DNA from: Arthrobacter sp. NicSoilB8
GTDB taxonomy: Bacteria > Actinomycetota > Actinomycetes > Actinomycetales > Micrococcaceae
NCBI RefSeq assembly: GCF_019977355.1
Contig: NZ_AP024655.1
Coordinates: forward strand, 2,046,001 to 2,110,000
Reading direction: 5' to 3'
Length of the DNA stretch: 64,000 nucleotides
Positions 51,564 through 59,753 of this stretch are shown here, one piece after another (position 1 is the first letter of the stretch; every line of letters begins with the position of its first letter). A program made the translations under genes and the position numbers. The notes under the pieces were generated by a model. That model had not been told where the DNA came from and did not search any database. It worked only from the letters and a program-made list of their open reading frames with translations.

Positions 51564-52289
51564 TCATATACGTTCTTCGCGGCGGCCGGTCATCCGGACC
51601 GGTCCCGACGGCAGCAACGACTTTGCCGCCCTGAGCTGGGCAGACATGTCGTTCACCGCGGTAATCGTTCCGCGGATGGTCCCGGTGACTTTCGATTTGC
51701 CGGTACGCGGGGCATACGGCACGGGGATCTCCGCGATCCGCCAACGGCGAAGGCTCGCTTTGAGGAACATTTCCAGGGGGTAGCCGCTGCGCCGGTCCGC
51801 CAGGCCCAGGGAAACCAGCCCTTCGCGGCGTGCTGCCCGCATCGGTCCAAGGTCGGTCACGTGTTCCCCGGTCAGGCGGCGGATCCGCGATGCCAGCACG
51901 CGGTTGGCGATGCGGGCGTGCAGGGGCCACGAGCCGGGCTGCGGCTGGCGGCTGCCCAGCACCAGATCCGCGCTTCCGTCCATCACGGGGGCGAGGAGCG
52001 CCGGGAGCTGCGCCGGATCCAGTGAACCGTCGCAGTCACAGAAGGCCACGAATTCCGCCGTCGCAGCGAGCAGCCCGGCATGGGCGGCCGCCCCGAAACC
52101 CCGCCGGTCCTCCCGGACCACGGTCGCCCCGAGGCTCTGCGCGAGCTCGCCGGACCCGTCCGTGGAACCGTTGTCCACGACGATGGCCCGGTACCCGTCC
52201 GGCAGGCGCGACAGAACCCAGGGCAGGGCGCCCCGTTCGTTCAGGCACGGCAACACTACATCAACCATGGATCCGGTCATTTCAAACAC
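51564..52289 (-). CDS. Family 2 glycosyltransferase
   Basis: A 241-residue GT2 enzyme of the dolichyl-phosphate-mannose-synthase-like kind. It has VDVVLPCLNERGALPWVL at the start, VVDNGSTDGS, the metal-binding FCDCDGSLDP (DxD) and late RRSGYPLEMFLKA. No C-terminal membrane segment is present, so it is cytosolic. It probably transfers a sugar to a lipid carrier that the membrane glycosyltransferase in the facing unit could use (inference). Confidence 0.88.
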   Translation of the reverse strand: MFEMTGSMVDVVLPCLNERGALPWVLSRLPDGYRAIVVDNGSTDGSGELAQSLGATVVREDRRGFGAAAHAGLLAATAEFVAFCDCDGSLDPAQLPALLAPVMDGSADLVLGSRQPQPGSWPLHARIANRVLASRIRRLTGEHVTDLGPMRAARREGLVSLGLADRRSGYPLEMFLKASLRRWRIAEIPVPYAPRTGKSKVTGTIRGTITAVNDMSAQLRAAKSLLPSGPVRMTGRREERI

Positions 52290-52349
52290 CCTTCAAGGCT
52301 ACGGATCCGGCAGCGCCGCCGCGCCCCGAAATCCTTACGGTATGCGGAC

Positions 52350-52391
52350 GGAAAAGTGCCGCGGACCCCCAAGGGAGGAGCCGCGGCACTT
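52350..52391 (-). terminator. Rho-independent terminator of the lipoprotein gene
   Basis: Reading leftward, an 11-bp perfect stem AAGTGCCGCGG/CCGCGGCACTT (52354-52364 and 52381-52391) is followed by TTTTCC. It lies 46 bp past the lipoprotein stop and separates that gene from the GT2 unit. Confidence 0.8.
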
Positions 52392-52436
52392 CCCGCCGGT
52401 GCAGAACAATCCATCCGGCAGGTTATTTCGGAGGAA

Positions 52437-53114
52437 TTACTTGGTGTTGACGGTGATCTTGGCGATGCCAACGAGCATGTCGGCCTTCACGGCGTCGGTC
52501 TTGAAGGTCTTGTTCAGCAGGCCAGCAGCGGTGTCAGAGACCAGGACGCGGGTGCCTTCAAGGATGGCGGTGTCCCCGGACTTTGCCAGCGGCTTCAGGG
52601 TGGAGCCGTCCAGGTTGAAGATGTAGGCCTGCTTTGCGGCAACCGTGCCGTTGACCGCGACGTCGCCGTAGAGCTTGGAGGTGCCAGGGTCGATCGTGAA
52701 GTTGGTCAGATCAACCTTGGTGTCCCCGGAGGTCAGGGAGAAGCCGGAGCCGGCGTGGTTGATCAGGCCCTGGACGTAGGGGCGGTAGTCCTTGGCGGGG
52801 TCGTAGTAATCGACCTTGCCGCCGGTGATCGGGAACACGAGCGACCCGTCGGTCAGCTGCGCGGTGCCGATCACGCCGGGGGTGAGCTTCAGGGTCTTCA
52901 AAGCCTCGGCGAAGGAGGAGTCCAGCTTCACCGCGGTGGACGTCCCGGTCAGCGCCGGGATGGAGGCCAGCGGCTTGGGCATCTCGGCCGCCGCCGAAGC
53001 GGATGAGGAGGCCGGCGCACTGGAGGCATTGTTGGCCGGGCCGCACGCGGCGAGGGAGAACATGAGCGAACCGGCAGCCGCGACGCCCAGGAAAGTCTTG
53101 ATTGATGTACGCAT
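52437..53114 (-). CDS. Secreted lipoprotein of unknown function
   Basis: A 225-residue lipoprotein with a basic start (MRTSIKTFLG), a hydrophobic core and lipobox FSLAAC, then a Ser/Ala-rich linker to about residue 45. The mature domain is strand-rich (TDGSLVFPITGGKVDYYD, then TKVDLTNFTIDPGTSKLYGD, then AYIFNLDGSTLKPL). This loosely recalls HtaA-type haem-binding or adhesin-like beta domains, but I cannot assign it. AGGAG lies 8 bases before the ATG at 53114. It is monocistronic, with its own terminator. Confidence 0.8.
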   Translation of the reverse strand: MRTSIKTFLGVAAAGSLMFSLAACGPANNASSAPASSSASAAAEMPKPLASIPALTGTSTAVKLDSSFAEALKTLKLTPGVIGTAQLTDGSLVFPITGGKVDYYDPAKDYRPYVQGLINHAGSGFSLTSGDTKVDLTNFTIDPGTSKLYGDVAVNGTVAAKQAYIFNLDGSTLKPLAKSGDTAILEGTRVLVSDTAAGLLNKTFKTDAVKADMLVGIAKITVNTK

Positions 53115-53539
53115 GGGAGTACTCCTATAACTTGTGGATCGATGTGGGCCAGCCCTCGCGACCGTGGATCGGGCAATGCATTTCTGCGTGGGCCGGAGGC
53201 TGTCTGTCAGGAGTACTTCGACATCGACCACCCCTCCGGATGGGTAGCTCGGGGAATGATGTCATTCTGTTACATGAAGCACGCCCGTCGTGGCGTGCCT
53301 CAACGCAGCGCCACGAGCAGCAGGAGTGACTCGCAGGCGGATATCCCCGCGGACGGCGGCCCCATCTGACCGGAAACATGCGCCGTGGCCATCGCGCATC
53401 CTTGGACGCGCAATCGAAGAATGTCCATTACATCGGACGCGTCCGGGGCTGCCCCGAAAAGTCTGGCAACCCGACTCACCGCGGGGACCTCGGCCTGACA
53501 GCGGCCCGTCTCAGCGGCCTGATCCTTCATTGCGCTGCG
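53115..53539. other. Upstream region of the lipoprotein gene
   Basis: About 425 bp without a supported gene. It should contain the lipoprotein promoter, but no confident -35/-10 pair or operator stands out. Confidence 0.4.
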
Positions 53540-53870
53540 ATGTTCATCGAACCGCTCGTCAGCATCATTCCGGGGAGCACGGCCGTGATCACCCAGATCA
53601 ACGCGATGGGCCCGGCCAGCGTGGCCTGGTACGCCGTTCCGTCACTGCTGCTTCTTGCCGGCCATCGGCGACAAAAGGCTGCCGTCACAGCGCTCCTGGA
53701 CGCGGCGCTGCTGAACGTCCGTGTGACCATGTACAACGGCACTGCGCTCTGAATCCACCTGACCGCCGACTTCGCGGCCGTTGTAGTGACGTCGGCGATC
53801 CTGGCCCTCCTCACCCGGCCGCCCCGCTATCTCAGGACGACTGAAGGGAAGCCTTCCAAGAGGTACGCGC
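53540..53870 (+). pseudogene. Small membrane protein interrupted by an in-frame stop
   Basis: From an ATG at 53540 the frame reads FIEPLVSIIPGSTAVITQIN, then VAWYAVPSLLLLAGHRRQKA and VTMYNGTAL, stops at TGA (53750-53752), and continues in the same frame with IHLTADFAAVVVTSAILALL. The sense continues across the stop, and hydrophobic segments lie on both sides. A TGG (Trp) to TGA change in a three-helix membrane protein fits. No ribosome-binding site is clear and the family is unknown. Confidence 0.4.
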
Positions 53871-54217
53871 TAGCGCTCCCGGTCGATCTGCAGATAGCTG
53901 AGTCCGCTGACATCGAGCCAATATTTAGTGGGAGTCTCTACGAGTCGCAGCAGGACGCCGTCACAGGAACTGCAGCGTACAACGATTCCCGGGGCGTCGG
54001 CATAGACCGTTGCTTCCCCGAAGACCCGGACGGCTCCACAGTTCTTGCACCGACCGATTGCTGCAACGATGTCAATGCGGAACAGTTCCCACAGCGGTCC
54101 CGCAACCGCGTTTCCGTCAAGATGAGGTATTGGATTGCCAGCGGTTCCGGCGATGTCCTGGTCCTCGAGGCGCGGGTCCTCAGGGCCAGGGGAAGCCGAG
54201 CCGTTGTTGCCAGTCAC
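53870..54217 (-). CDS. DUF6510-family zinc-ribbon protein
   Basis: A 115-residue protein. The conserved part LDGNAVAGPLWELFRIDIVA, GRCKNCGAVRVF, VVRCSSCDGVLLRLVETP and SGLSYLQI fits DUF6510, with two CxxC pairs forming a zinc ribbon. It starts at a GTG overlapping the stop of the flavin reductase gene and is the third gene of the molybdopterin oxidoreductase-reductase-DUF6510 operon, a recurring actinobacterial trio. The zinc ribbon may aid electron transfer or assembly (inference). Confidence 0.8.
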   Translation of the reverse strand: MTGNNGSASPGPEDPRLEDQDIAGTAGNPIPHLDGNAVAGPLWELFRIDIVAAIGRCKNCGAVRVFGEATVYADAPGIVVRCSSCDGVLLRLVETPTKYWLDVSGLSYLQIDRER

Positions 54218-54951
54218 CGGATTCCTCCTGTTCCGCCGAAGCGTTCGGTTTTGATGGAGGCGGCCGGATAGCCCGCCTCCACCAGCCATTCGGTGACCGT
54301 TTCGACAAATACTGTCTGACCACAGATGAAGATGTCGGGGGCAGCGTCCGTTGGCAGGATGCTTGCCAGCAGCGTTTCAGCGGTGAGCCGTTTCGGAGTG
54401 GTGGGCCAGCCCTCGGGCACTTTGCGTGTGTAGAAATAGTCGACGGCGAGCTTGGGGGATTCCTGGCCCAAGGTGAGCAGTTCCTCCCGATAAAACCCCG
54501 ACTCCGGGGATTTGAGCGAGTACAGCAATCGGAAGGGTGAAGGATTCTCGGAGGCCTCATGGGCACGGATCATGGACATGAGCGGGACGATGCCGGATCC
54601 TCCGGCGATCAACTGAACCGGGTTCGGGTCCGTCGGCCGCCAGACGAACCAGCCGCCGACGGGGCCGCGGATCTCCAACTGGTCTCCGACCATCAGGTCT
54701 CTGACCAGATAAGGGGAGACCTCTCCGTTGGCCAATTCGTCGACCGTGATTTCCAGGATTTCGTCCATGCCGGCTGTTGCCACGGAGTAGGACCGAACTG
54801 CGGTGTAGCCGTCGTCCGCCGTGAGCCGGATATCGATGTGCTGGCCGGCAAGATTGCCGTTCAGACCGTCCACGCGCAACCCGATGGTTCGGGATGATTC
54901 CGTTTCGGGAACGCCACTGACGACGTCGGCGACACGCCACAGGGTGCTCAT
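54214..54951 (-). CDS. Ferredoxin reductase-type FAD/NAD(P)-binding oxidoreductase
   Basis: A 245-residue flavin reductase: an FAD-binding barrel with RSYSVAT (RxYS) near 54-60, PVGGWFVW, and an NAD(P)-binding lobe with IAGGSGIVPLMSMIR and FICGQTVFVETV. There is no iron-sulfur domain. It lies between the cytosolic molybdopterin oxidoreductase and DUF6510 genes (10-bp gap on one side, GTGA overlap on the other) and should supply electrons to the molybdoenzyme. Confidence 0.88.
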   Translation of the reverse strand: MSTLWRVADVVSGVPETESSRTIGLRVDGLNGNLAGQHIDIRLTADDGYTAVRSYSVATAGMDEILEITVDELANGEVSPYLVRDLMVGDQLEIRGPVGGWFVWRPTDPNPVQLIAGGSGIVPLMSMIRAHEASENPSPFRLLYSLKSPESGFYREELLTLGQESPKLAVDYFYTRKVPEGWPTTPKRLTAETLLASILPTDAAPDIFICGQTVFVETVTEWLVEAGYPAASIKTERFGGTGGIR

Positions 54952-54961
54952 ATGTCCTGCC

Positions 54962-55555
54962 TCATGAGTAGCGCTCCTCGCGCCACGGGTCGCCGTAGAT
55001 GTGGTACCCGTTGGATTCCCAGAAGCCGGGAACATCGTGCGGCATCAGTTCGAGGCCATTGATCCACTTTGCACTCTTCCAGAAGTACAAGTGGGGTATC
55101 AGCAGGCGCGCAGGTCCGCCGTGGGCCCGTTCCAGAGGTTCGCCGTCGAATTCCCAGGCCACCCATGCCTGGCCGTCGAGAAGGTCCTGTAGCGGTACGT
55201 TGGTCGTGTAGCCGCCGTAGGAGTGGGCCGTCGTGAACTCAGACGTTGTCTCCACATCCTCGAACAAGGTGTCCAGGGACACCCCGCGCCACGAGGTGCC
55301 CAGCTTGGACCAACTGGTCACGCAGTGAATGTCCGAGCGGATATCAGCCTGCGGGAGCGCCATAAGATCATCCCAGGACCAAGTGCGGTGCTGCCCCGTC
55401 TCGGTTGTAATGAAGAATTCCCAGTCCGCCGGGGAGACATAAGGTGCCGGGCCTGCTGTCAGCACGGGAAAGCTTCCCGTCTCGTATTGCCCGGGGGGTA
55501 GCGCTGGATTGCCGGTCCGCCTTTTTCCATGAAATCCAGACGAGATGATTCCCAT
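54962..55555 (-). CDS. Cytosolic sulfite oxidase-like molybdopterin oxidoreductase
   Basis: A 197-residue SUOX-fold protein with the Mo-ligating cysteine C78 in IRSDIHCVTSWSKLG and the conserved WEFDGEPLERAHGGPARLL. There is no signal peptide or membrane segment, so unlike YedY/MsrP relatives it should be cytoplasmic. Two adjacent ATGs (55558, 55555) follow GGAGGT; the second gives the better spacing. It forms an operon with a flavin reductase and a zinc-ribbon protein. The substrate is unknown. Confidence 0.87.
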   Translation of the reverse strand: MGIISSGFHGKRRTGNPALPPGQYETGSFPVLTAGPAPYVSPADWEFFITTETGQHRTWSWDDLMALPQADIRSDIHCVTSWSKLGTSWRGVSLDTLFEDVETTSEFTTAHSYGGYTTNVPLQDLLDGQAWVAWEFDGEPLERAHGGPARLLIPHLYFWKSAKWINGLELMPHDVPGFWESNGYHIYGDPWREERYS

Positions 55556-55756
55556 CATGTACCTCCGATACGGAGCTCCGCCGGTCAACTTTGCTCGGTT
55601 CCCCAACGATATGGCAACGGCACGGCAGGGTCCAGACTGCGAACACTCCCGGTCCCGTCAGGAGCCTCCGCGAAACCCGCCATCAAGACTCAAGGGGACG
55701 AAGCACGTCCCTAGACGAGTCGCAGCCGGTGGCGTCCACACCCGGGCTGTCGATGG

Positions 55757-56353
55757 TTAGTCCTGCGGGGTGGTCTGGCGGATGCGGTGGTAGTGGCGTG
55801 CGGCGCGGGCACGATTCCCGCAGGCGATGGAGCACCACTCACGGCGGTGGTGGGTCTTGACGAAGTAGAGGACACAGCCGGGGGCCTGGCACGCACGAAG
55901 TTTTTGTGCGTCCGGGCCGCCGAACAGGTTGACGGCTTCGGTTGCGATGCCAGCCAGGGCGGCGGGCACGGCGGTGGTCGCGGTGCTGGTTCGACGGAAC
56001 GCGTTGTTTTGGATTTGGAGCTGTGGAATAGGCAGACGCCTGGCGGCAGTGTTGAGAACATCGACCGCCCGAGAGGCGTCTGTCATGTGGGAGACGGCGG
56101 TGGGACGAGTGTCCTCGGTTTGGATGGCGGCGAGCCGCCGGAGGGAGTCACGGAGTGCGCGGGCTTCTGCCAGCTCATTGGATGTGGCGGAGGCCGTTCC
56201 CTGGTCGACGCCAACGGCTTTCATCCAAGCATCGAGGCCGGATGCCGTCTCGAGGTCATCGTGGAGGCCGTCAGTGTCGGCCCAGATCGTTCCCATCAAG
56301 CGGACAGAGACGGGTTCCTCCGGGAGGACCCACGTACGCGCTGATCTAGTCAT
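55757..56353 (-). CDS. CGNR zinc-finger (ABATE-type) regulator
   Basis: A 198-residue actinobacterial stress-type regulator. The N-terminal ABATE-like domain (about 1-140) precedes a CGNR zinc finger: CQAPGCVLYFVKTHHRREWC, then SIACGNRARAARHYHR, with four cysteines and the CGNR signature. It is divergent from the hydrolase-glycosylase operon, with 104 bp between and an inverted repeat there, so it is the likely local regulator. Confidence 0.9.
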   Translation of the reverse strand: MTRSARTWVLPEEPVSVRLMGTIWADTDGLHDDLETASGLDAWMKAVGVDQGTASATSNELAEARALRDSLRRLAAIQTEDTRPTAVSHMTDASRAVDVLNTAARRLPIPQLQIQNNAFRRTSTATTAVPAALAGIATEAVNLFGGPDAQKLRACQAPGCVLYFVKTHHRREWCSIACGNRARAARHYHRIRQTTPQD

Positions 56354-56385
56354 GCCACCAACTTATCACGGGTAATTTCTATTGC

Positions 56386-56421
56386 ATCCGTTAGGTGGAT
56401 GTGATAGAACTTCTAACGGAT
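56386..56421. promoter_or_regulatory. Inverted repeat between CGNR regulator and hydrolase operon
   Basis: Perfect 9-bp arms ATCCGTTAG (56386-56394) and CTAACGGAT (56413-56421) separated by 18 bp, in an AT-rich gap between divergent genes. The gap also contains a third GTTAG near 56438. It is a plausible operator for the CGNR protein and probably overlaps both promoters. Confidence 0.65.
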
Positions 56422-56457
56422 TATTCATGTATTACGCGTTAGAGATGAGGAGTCATC

Positions 56458-57327
56458 ATGACTGTGAGGTACCGTTCGGCCAACATTGACGGCCACAACG
56501 TGTTCTACAGGGAGGCCGGGGAACCTGGCGCCCCCAAGATCGTGCTGTTCGGCGGGTTCCCGTCGTCCTCCCACCAGTGGCGGGATCTCATCCCTGGCCT
56601 CGCCGCCCGTGGCTTCCACGTCGTCTCTCCGGACTATCCCGGATTCGGAAACACCACGTCCCCGGCCGGATTCGACTACACCTTCGAGAACCTGTCCGAG
56701 GTGATCGAGAAGTGGCTGATCCAGATCGGATTCACTTCCTTCGGCCTCTACCACCAGGACTACGGCGGACCGATCGGCAACCGCATCGTCGGCCGTCACC
56801 CCGAGTGGCTGCAGTGGCAGATCGTGCAGAACAGCAACGCCTATGACGAGGGCTTCACCGAGGTCTGGGACGGCATCCGGTTCAAGCTCTGGACAGACCG
56901 CAACACCGAGACCGAGGACGCGCTGCGCCCCTTCCTGACCACCGAGGGCATCAAGTCCATCTACCTCGGCGGCCACCCCGACCCGGAACTCATCTCCCCG
57001 GATAACTGGACCGTGGACGTTGCGTTCCTCGACCTGCCCGGTCGCCGGGAGGCTCAGCTCGACCTGCTGGAGGACTACAAAACCAACCCGCCGCTGTACC
57101 CGACGTGGCAGAAGGCGCTGCGCGACAACCAGCCGCGCACGATTATCTTCTGGGGCCAAGGTGACGTGTTCTTCACCCCCGCGGGAGGAGAGGCTTACCT
57201 TCGCGATCTGCCCGACGCCGAACTGCACCGCCTCGACGCCGGCCACTTCGCCGTTGAGGACCACGTCGAGTACATCGCCGACAACATCACCCGCTTCTTC
57301 CACGAACGCGTCGAGCAATCGGCGTAA
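56458..57327 (+). CDS. Alpha/beta hydrolase with Asp nucleophile (haloalkane dehalogenase/epoxide hydrolase type)
   Basis: A 289-residue alpha/beta hydrolase. The nucleophile elbow is HQDYGG with Asp101, as in haloalkane dehalogenases and epoxide hydrolases, not the Ser of esterases. The catalytic His lies in AGHFAVEDH near the C-terminus. The usual oxyanion HGFP reads GGFP (VLFGGFPSSSHQW), a change of the normally conserved His. It is first in a five-gene operon that also encodes a DNA-alkylation glycosylase, which suggests defence against electrophiles (inference). The real substrate is unknown. Confidence 0.88.
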   Translation: MTVRYRSANIDGHNVFYREAGEPGAPKIVLFGGFPSSSHQWRDLIPGLAARGFHVVSPDYPGFGNTTSPAGFDYTFENLSEVIEKWLIQIGFTSFGLYHQDYGGPIGNRIVGRHPEWLQWQIVQNSNAYDEGFTEVWDGIRFKLWTDRNTETEDALRPFLTTEGIKSIYLGGHPDPELISPDNWTVDVAFLDLPGRREAQLDLLEDYKTNPPLYPTWQKALRDNQPRTIIFWGQGDVFFTPAGGEAYLRDLPDAELHRLDAGHFAVEDHVEYIADNITRFFHERVEQSA

Positions 57328-57342
57328 CCGCAGGAGAATCAG

Positions 57343-58275
57343 ATGAACATGCAGAATGGTCAGCTCGCCGACTGGGGATTCCACGACGGTGAGCTGACCG
57401 TGCAGCGACGAGCGGGTGTTCGGGCGGATGCCGAACGTCTGACAGGGATGCTTGCACCCGTCGGGCTGCGCGGCGGAGTCGCCGGGTTCCTCGCCGACCG
57501 AACCTTCGCGGTCATCACCGCACGAGATGATGCCGGGAGCCTGTGGAGCTCGCCCCTGATCGGGGAACCCGGGTTCCTGACGGTCACCTCCCCGACGACA
57601 CTGCGCATCCGAACGAACGTGGCACACGGTGACCCGCTGGACGCGGCACCCGCAGGTCAACCGGTGGGCTTGGTGGTGATGGAATTCGCGGCCGGGCGCC
57701 GCTTGCGCATCAACGGCACCCTCACCGGCTCCGACAATGACGGCCTGACCGTGGAGGTTGAACAGGCGTACGGCAACTGCCCGCAATACATCCAACAACG
57801 CAACCTTGCCCCTAACCCGGGGAGTCGACCGGACTTGGAAGAGCCGCGCAGCGATGTAGAACTCTCGGGAGAGGATGCTGCCCAGATCAGATCGGCCGAC
57901 ACCTTCTTCCTCGGCACCGCCCATCCGACCCGCGGAAAGGACGCCTCACACCGCGGCGGACCTGCTGGGTTCGTCCGCCTGGAAAGCAACGACGTGTGGT
58001 GGCCGGACTACCCCGGCAACAATATGTTCAACAGCTTCGGGAACCTCACTATCGACCCCACGGCAGCGCTCCTGTTCGTGGACTTTGACAGCGGCCGGAC
58101 ACTGCAACTGTCCGGGATTGCCAGCATCGAGTGGGATCACCGCGGCGAAGCCGGTGATGACGGGCACACCGGGCGTCGAGCCCACTTCCACACCGAACGT
58201 CTCGTGGCCGGTCACCTGCCCGGCATCAGGCAAACCGAACACCACTTCTATCCTCGCAACCCCGCAATCACCTGA
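57343..58275 (+). CDS. Pyridoxamine 5'-phosphate oxidase-fold protein
   Basis: A 310-residue flavin-reductase/PNPOx split-barrel protein (FAVITARDDAGSLWSSPLIG, then GFLTVTSPTTLRI, and GFVRLESNDVWWPDYPGNNM with FNSFGNLTIDP). Two half-barrels are apparent, as in the longer PNPOx-like proteins that bind FMN or FAD. It lies 15 bp after the hydrolase and 12 bp before the DUF1348 gene. A redox step on a xenobiotic or cofactor is plausible; nothing more specific can be said. Confidence 0.82.
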   Translation: MNMQNGQLADWGFHDGELTVQRRAGVRADAERLTGMLAPVGLRGGVAGFLADRTFAVITARDDAGSLWSSPLIGEPGFLTVTSPTTLRIRTNVAHGDPLDAAPAGQPVGLVVMEFAAGRRLRINGTLTGSDNDGLTVEVEQAYGNCPQYIQQRNLAPNPGSRPDLEEPRSDVELSGEDAAQIRSADTFFLGTAHPTRGKDASHRGGPAGFVRLESNDVWWPDYPGNNMFNSFGNLTIDPTAALLFVDFDSGRTLQLSGIASIEWDHRGEAGDDGHTGRRAHFHTERLVAGHLPGIRQTEHHFYPRNPAIT

Positions 58276-58287
58276 AAGCAGAATCAG

Positions 58288-58674
58288 ATGACCGAGACAC
58301 GCCCACCGCTCCCACCGTTCGAGACGGACACCGCGCTGCAAAAGGTGCGGGCCGCCGAAGACGCATGGAACACCGGCGACCGGGAAGAGGTCGCCCTCGC
58401 ATACACCCCCGATTCGGTGTGGCGGAACCGTGACACCTTCGTGACCGGTCGGGAGCAGATAGTCGAGTTCTGGGGTTTCCGCGACAACCGCATCGCCGTC
58501 CGATTCCAGTACGAGTGGCACGACACTGCAGGGCAGTGGTGGCGCAGCTACGGCAACGAGCTGTGGGAATTCACCCCGTTGGGGCTGATGAGCCGCCGGG
58601 AGGCGTCGATTAATGACCACGCGATCGCCGCCGACGAACGCCGCGGACCCCGCCCCGAAGCCGAGCTCTGGTGA
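58288..58674 (+). CDS. DUF1348 NTF2-fold protein with internal deletions
   Basis: A 128-residue SnoaL/NTF2-like protein of the DUF1348 group: [20 protein letters not shown], then [20 protein letters not shown] and [13 protein letters not shown]. Family members are about 150 residues and carry a helix (FLTRKWARELDYRLIKELW-like) between TGREQIVEF and WxFxxNRIAVRF. Here that block of about 20 residues is missing in frame, and the C-terminal GPRP region is also shortened. The fold may be compromised. Its stop overlaps the glycosylase start (GTGA). Confidence 0.8.
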   Translation: MTETRPPLPPFETDTALQKVRAAEDAWNTGDREEVALAYTPDSVWRNRDTFVTGREQIVEFWGFRDNRIAVRFQYEWHDTAGQWWRSYGNELWEFTPLGLMSRREASINDHAIAADERRGPRPEAELW

Positions 58675-59336
58675 CCACAATGACTGGCACAGACGGAAAC
58701 GAGAAGCGGGTGGCCGCGTATTCCGCCCTCGCCGCCAACGACCCGGTGCTGGCGGCGATGATCGAAACCCACGGCACCCCGGACCCCTTCGTGTGGAACG
58801 ACGGAGGACGCACGGGCACCAGCAACTTCGCCGCAATGACGCTCCACATCGTCGGCCAGCAAATCTCCATCACCGTCGCCTATACCCTCTACGACCGGAT
58901 CGCCGCCGCCACCGGTGGAATCCCTGACCCGGACACCGTCATCGCACTCGGTCCCGAGCGGCTCAGAGGCTTCGGGCTTTCCACCGCCAAAGCCCGCTAC
59001 ATCCTCGACCTCGCAGGCCGGGTACGATCAGGACAACTCGAGATCCAGCACATGGACGACCTCAGCGACGCGGAAGCAGTCACAGCCCTGACCGCCGTCA
59101 CCGGGGTTGGCCTCTGGTCGGCGGAAATGTTCCTGATCCACCAGTTGCATCGGCAGGACATCCTGCCTGCCGGCGACATCGGCGTTCGCCGTGCAATCGC
59201 CCGCGCCTGGACCCTCAACGAGGCACCGACCATTGACGAGGTTCGTCAGCGCGGACAAGGATGGGCACCGGACCGCAGCTACGCCACCGCATTGCTCCGG
59301 CGCTCACTCACCATGACCGAAGGAACCCCAGCATGA
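58671..59336 (+). CDS. HhH-GPD DNA glycosylase (3-methyladenine/AlkA type)
   Basis: A 221-residue base-excision glycosylase removing alkylated bases. It has the HIVGQQIS segment (59-66), the helix-hairpin-helix [18 protein letters not shown] (140-157) and catalytic Asp169 in [12 protein letters not shown]. There is no iron-sulfur cluster and no Lys glycosylase/lyase residue, matching monofunctional AlkA/Mag. It starts at a GTG in overlap with the previous stop (an ATG at 58680 is an alternative). Its placement in an operon with an Asp-nucleophile hydrolase is unusual and suggests an alkylation or electrophile response. Confidence 0.88.
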   Translation: MTTMTGTDGNEKRVAAYSALAANDPVLAAMIETHGTPDPFVWNDGGRTGTSNFAAMTLHIVGQQISITVAYTLYDRIAAATGGIPDPDTVIALGPERLRGFGLSTAKARYILDLAGRVRSGQLEIQHMDDLSDAEAVTALTAVTGVGLWSAEMFLIHQLHRQDILPAGDIGVRRAIARAWTLNEAPTIDEVRQRGQGWAPDRSYATALLRRSLTMTEGTPA

Positions 59337-59743
59337 CCGACAGTGCCACTGATGACTACAACGGAGCCACCCGCGTCGAATACCTCCTCGGCGCTCCCCT
59401 CCATGAGAACGCCGTCCGCCAATGGCCGCAGATGCGCGAAATCGTCCGGGGCCGCCAACTCATCGCAGACGTCGAAGGCAACTTCCCCGAACTCACCCTG
59501 GAAATCGGCCGCCGCCACCGAATGGGCACCACCATCGTCGTCGAATGGACCTGCAACTACGGCGACGGACGCCTCTACCGCAACGTCACGATTGGAGAAC
59601 TCGTCGACGGGACGGTCACCCACATCACGGACTACTGGGGGGAACCGGTTGAGACCCCGGAATGGCGGAAGGGTATGACCGATCGGCTCGAAATGCCGGC
59701 AGATGGTGTCTGGAAAGACGCAGCCCACCTCGGCCGGCACTGA
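59333..59743 (+). CDS. SnoaL-like NTF2-fold protein, shortened N-terminus
   Basis: A 136-residue protein coupled to the glycosylase gene by ATGA overlap. The segment HENAVRQWPQMREIVRGRQL, then VEWTCNYGDGRLYRNVTIGE and HITDYWGEPVETPEWR, is typical SnoaL-like sequence. The N-terminal helices that usually precede it (about 25-30 residues) are condensed to a few residues, so the cone-shaped fold may lack its lid. It is last in the operon. Confidence 0.75.
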   Translation: MTDSATDDYNGATRVEYLLGAPLHENAVRQWPQMREIVRGRQLIADVEGNFPELTLEIGRRHRMGTTIVVEWTCNYGDGRLYRNVTIGELVDGTVTHITDYWGEPVETPEWRKGMTDRLEMPADGVWKDAAHLGRH

Positions 59744-59753
59744 CTCGAGAGGA

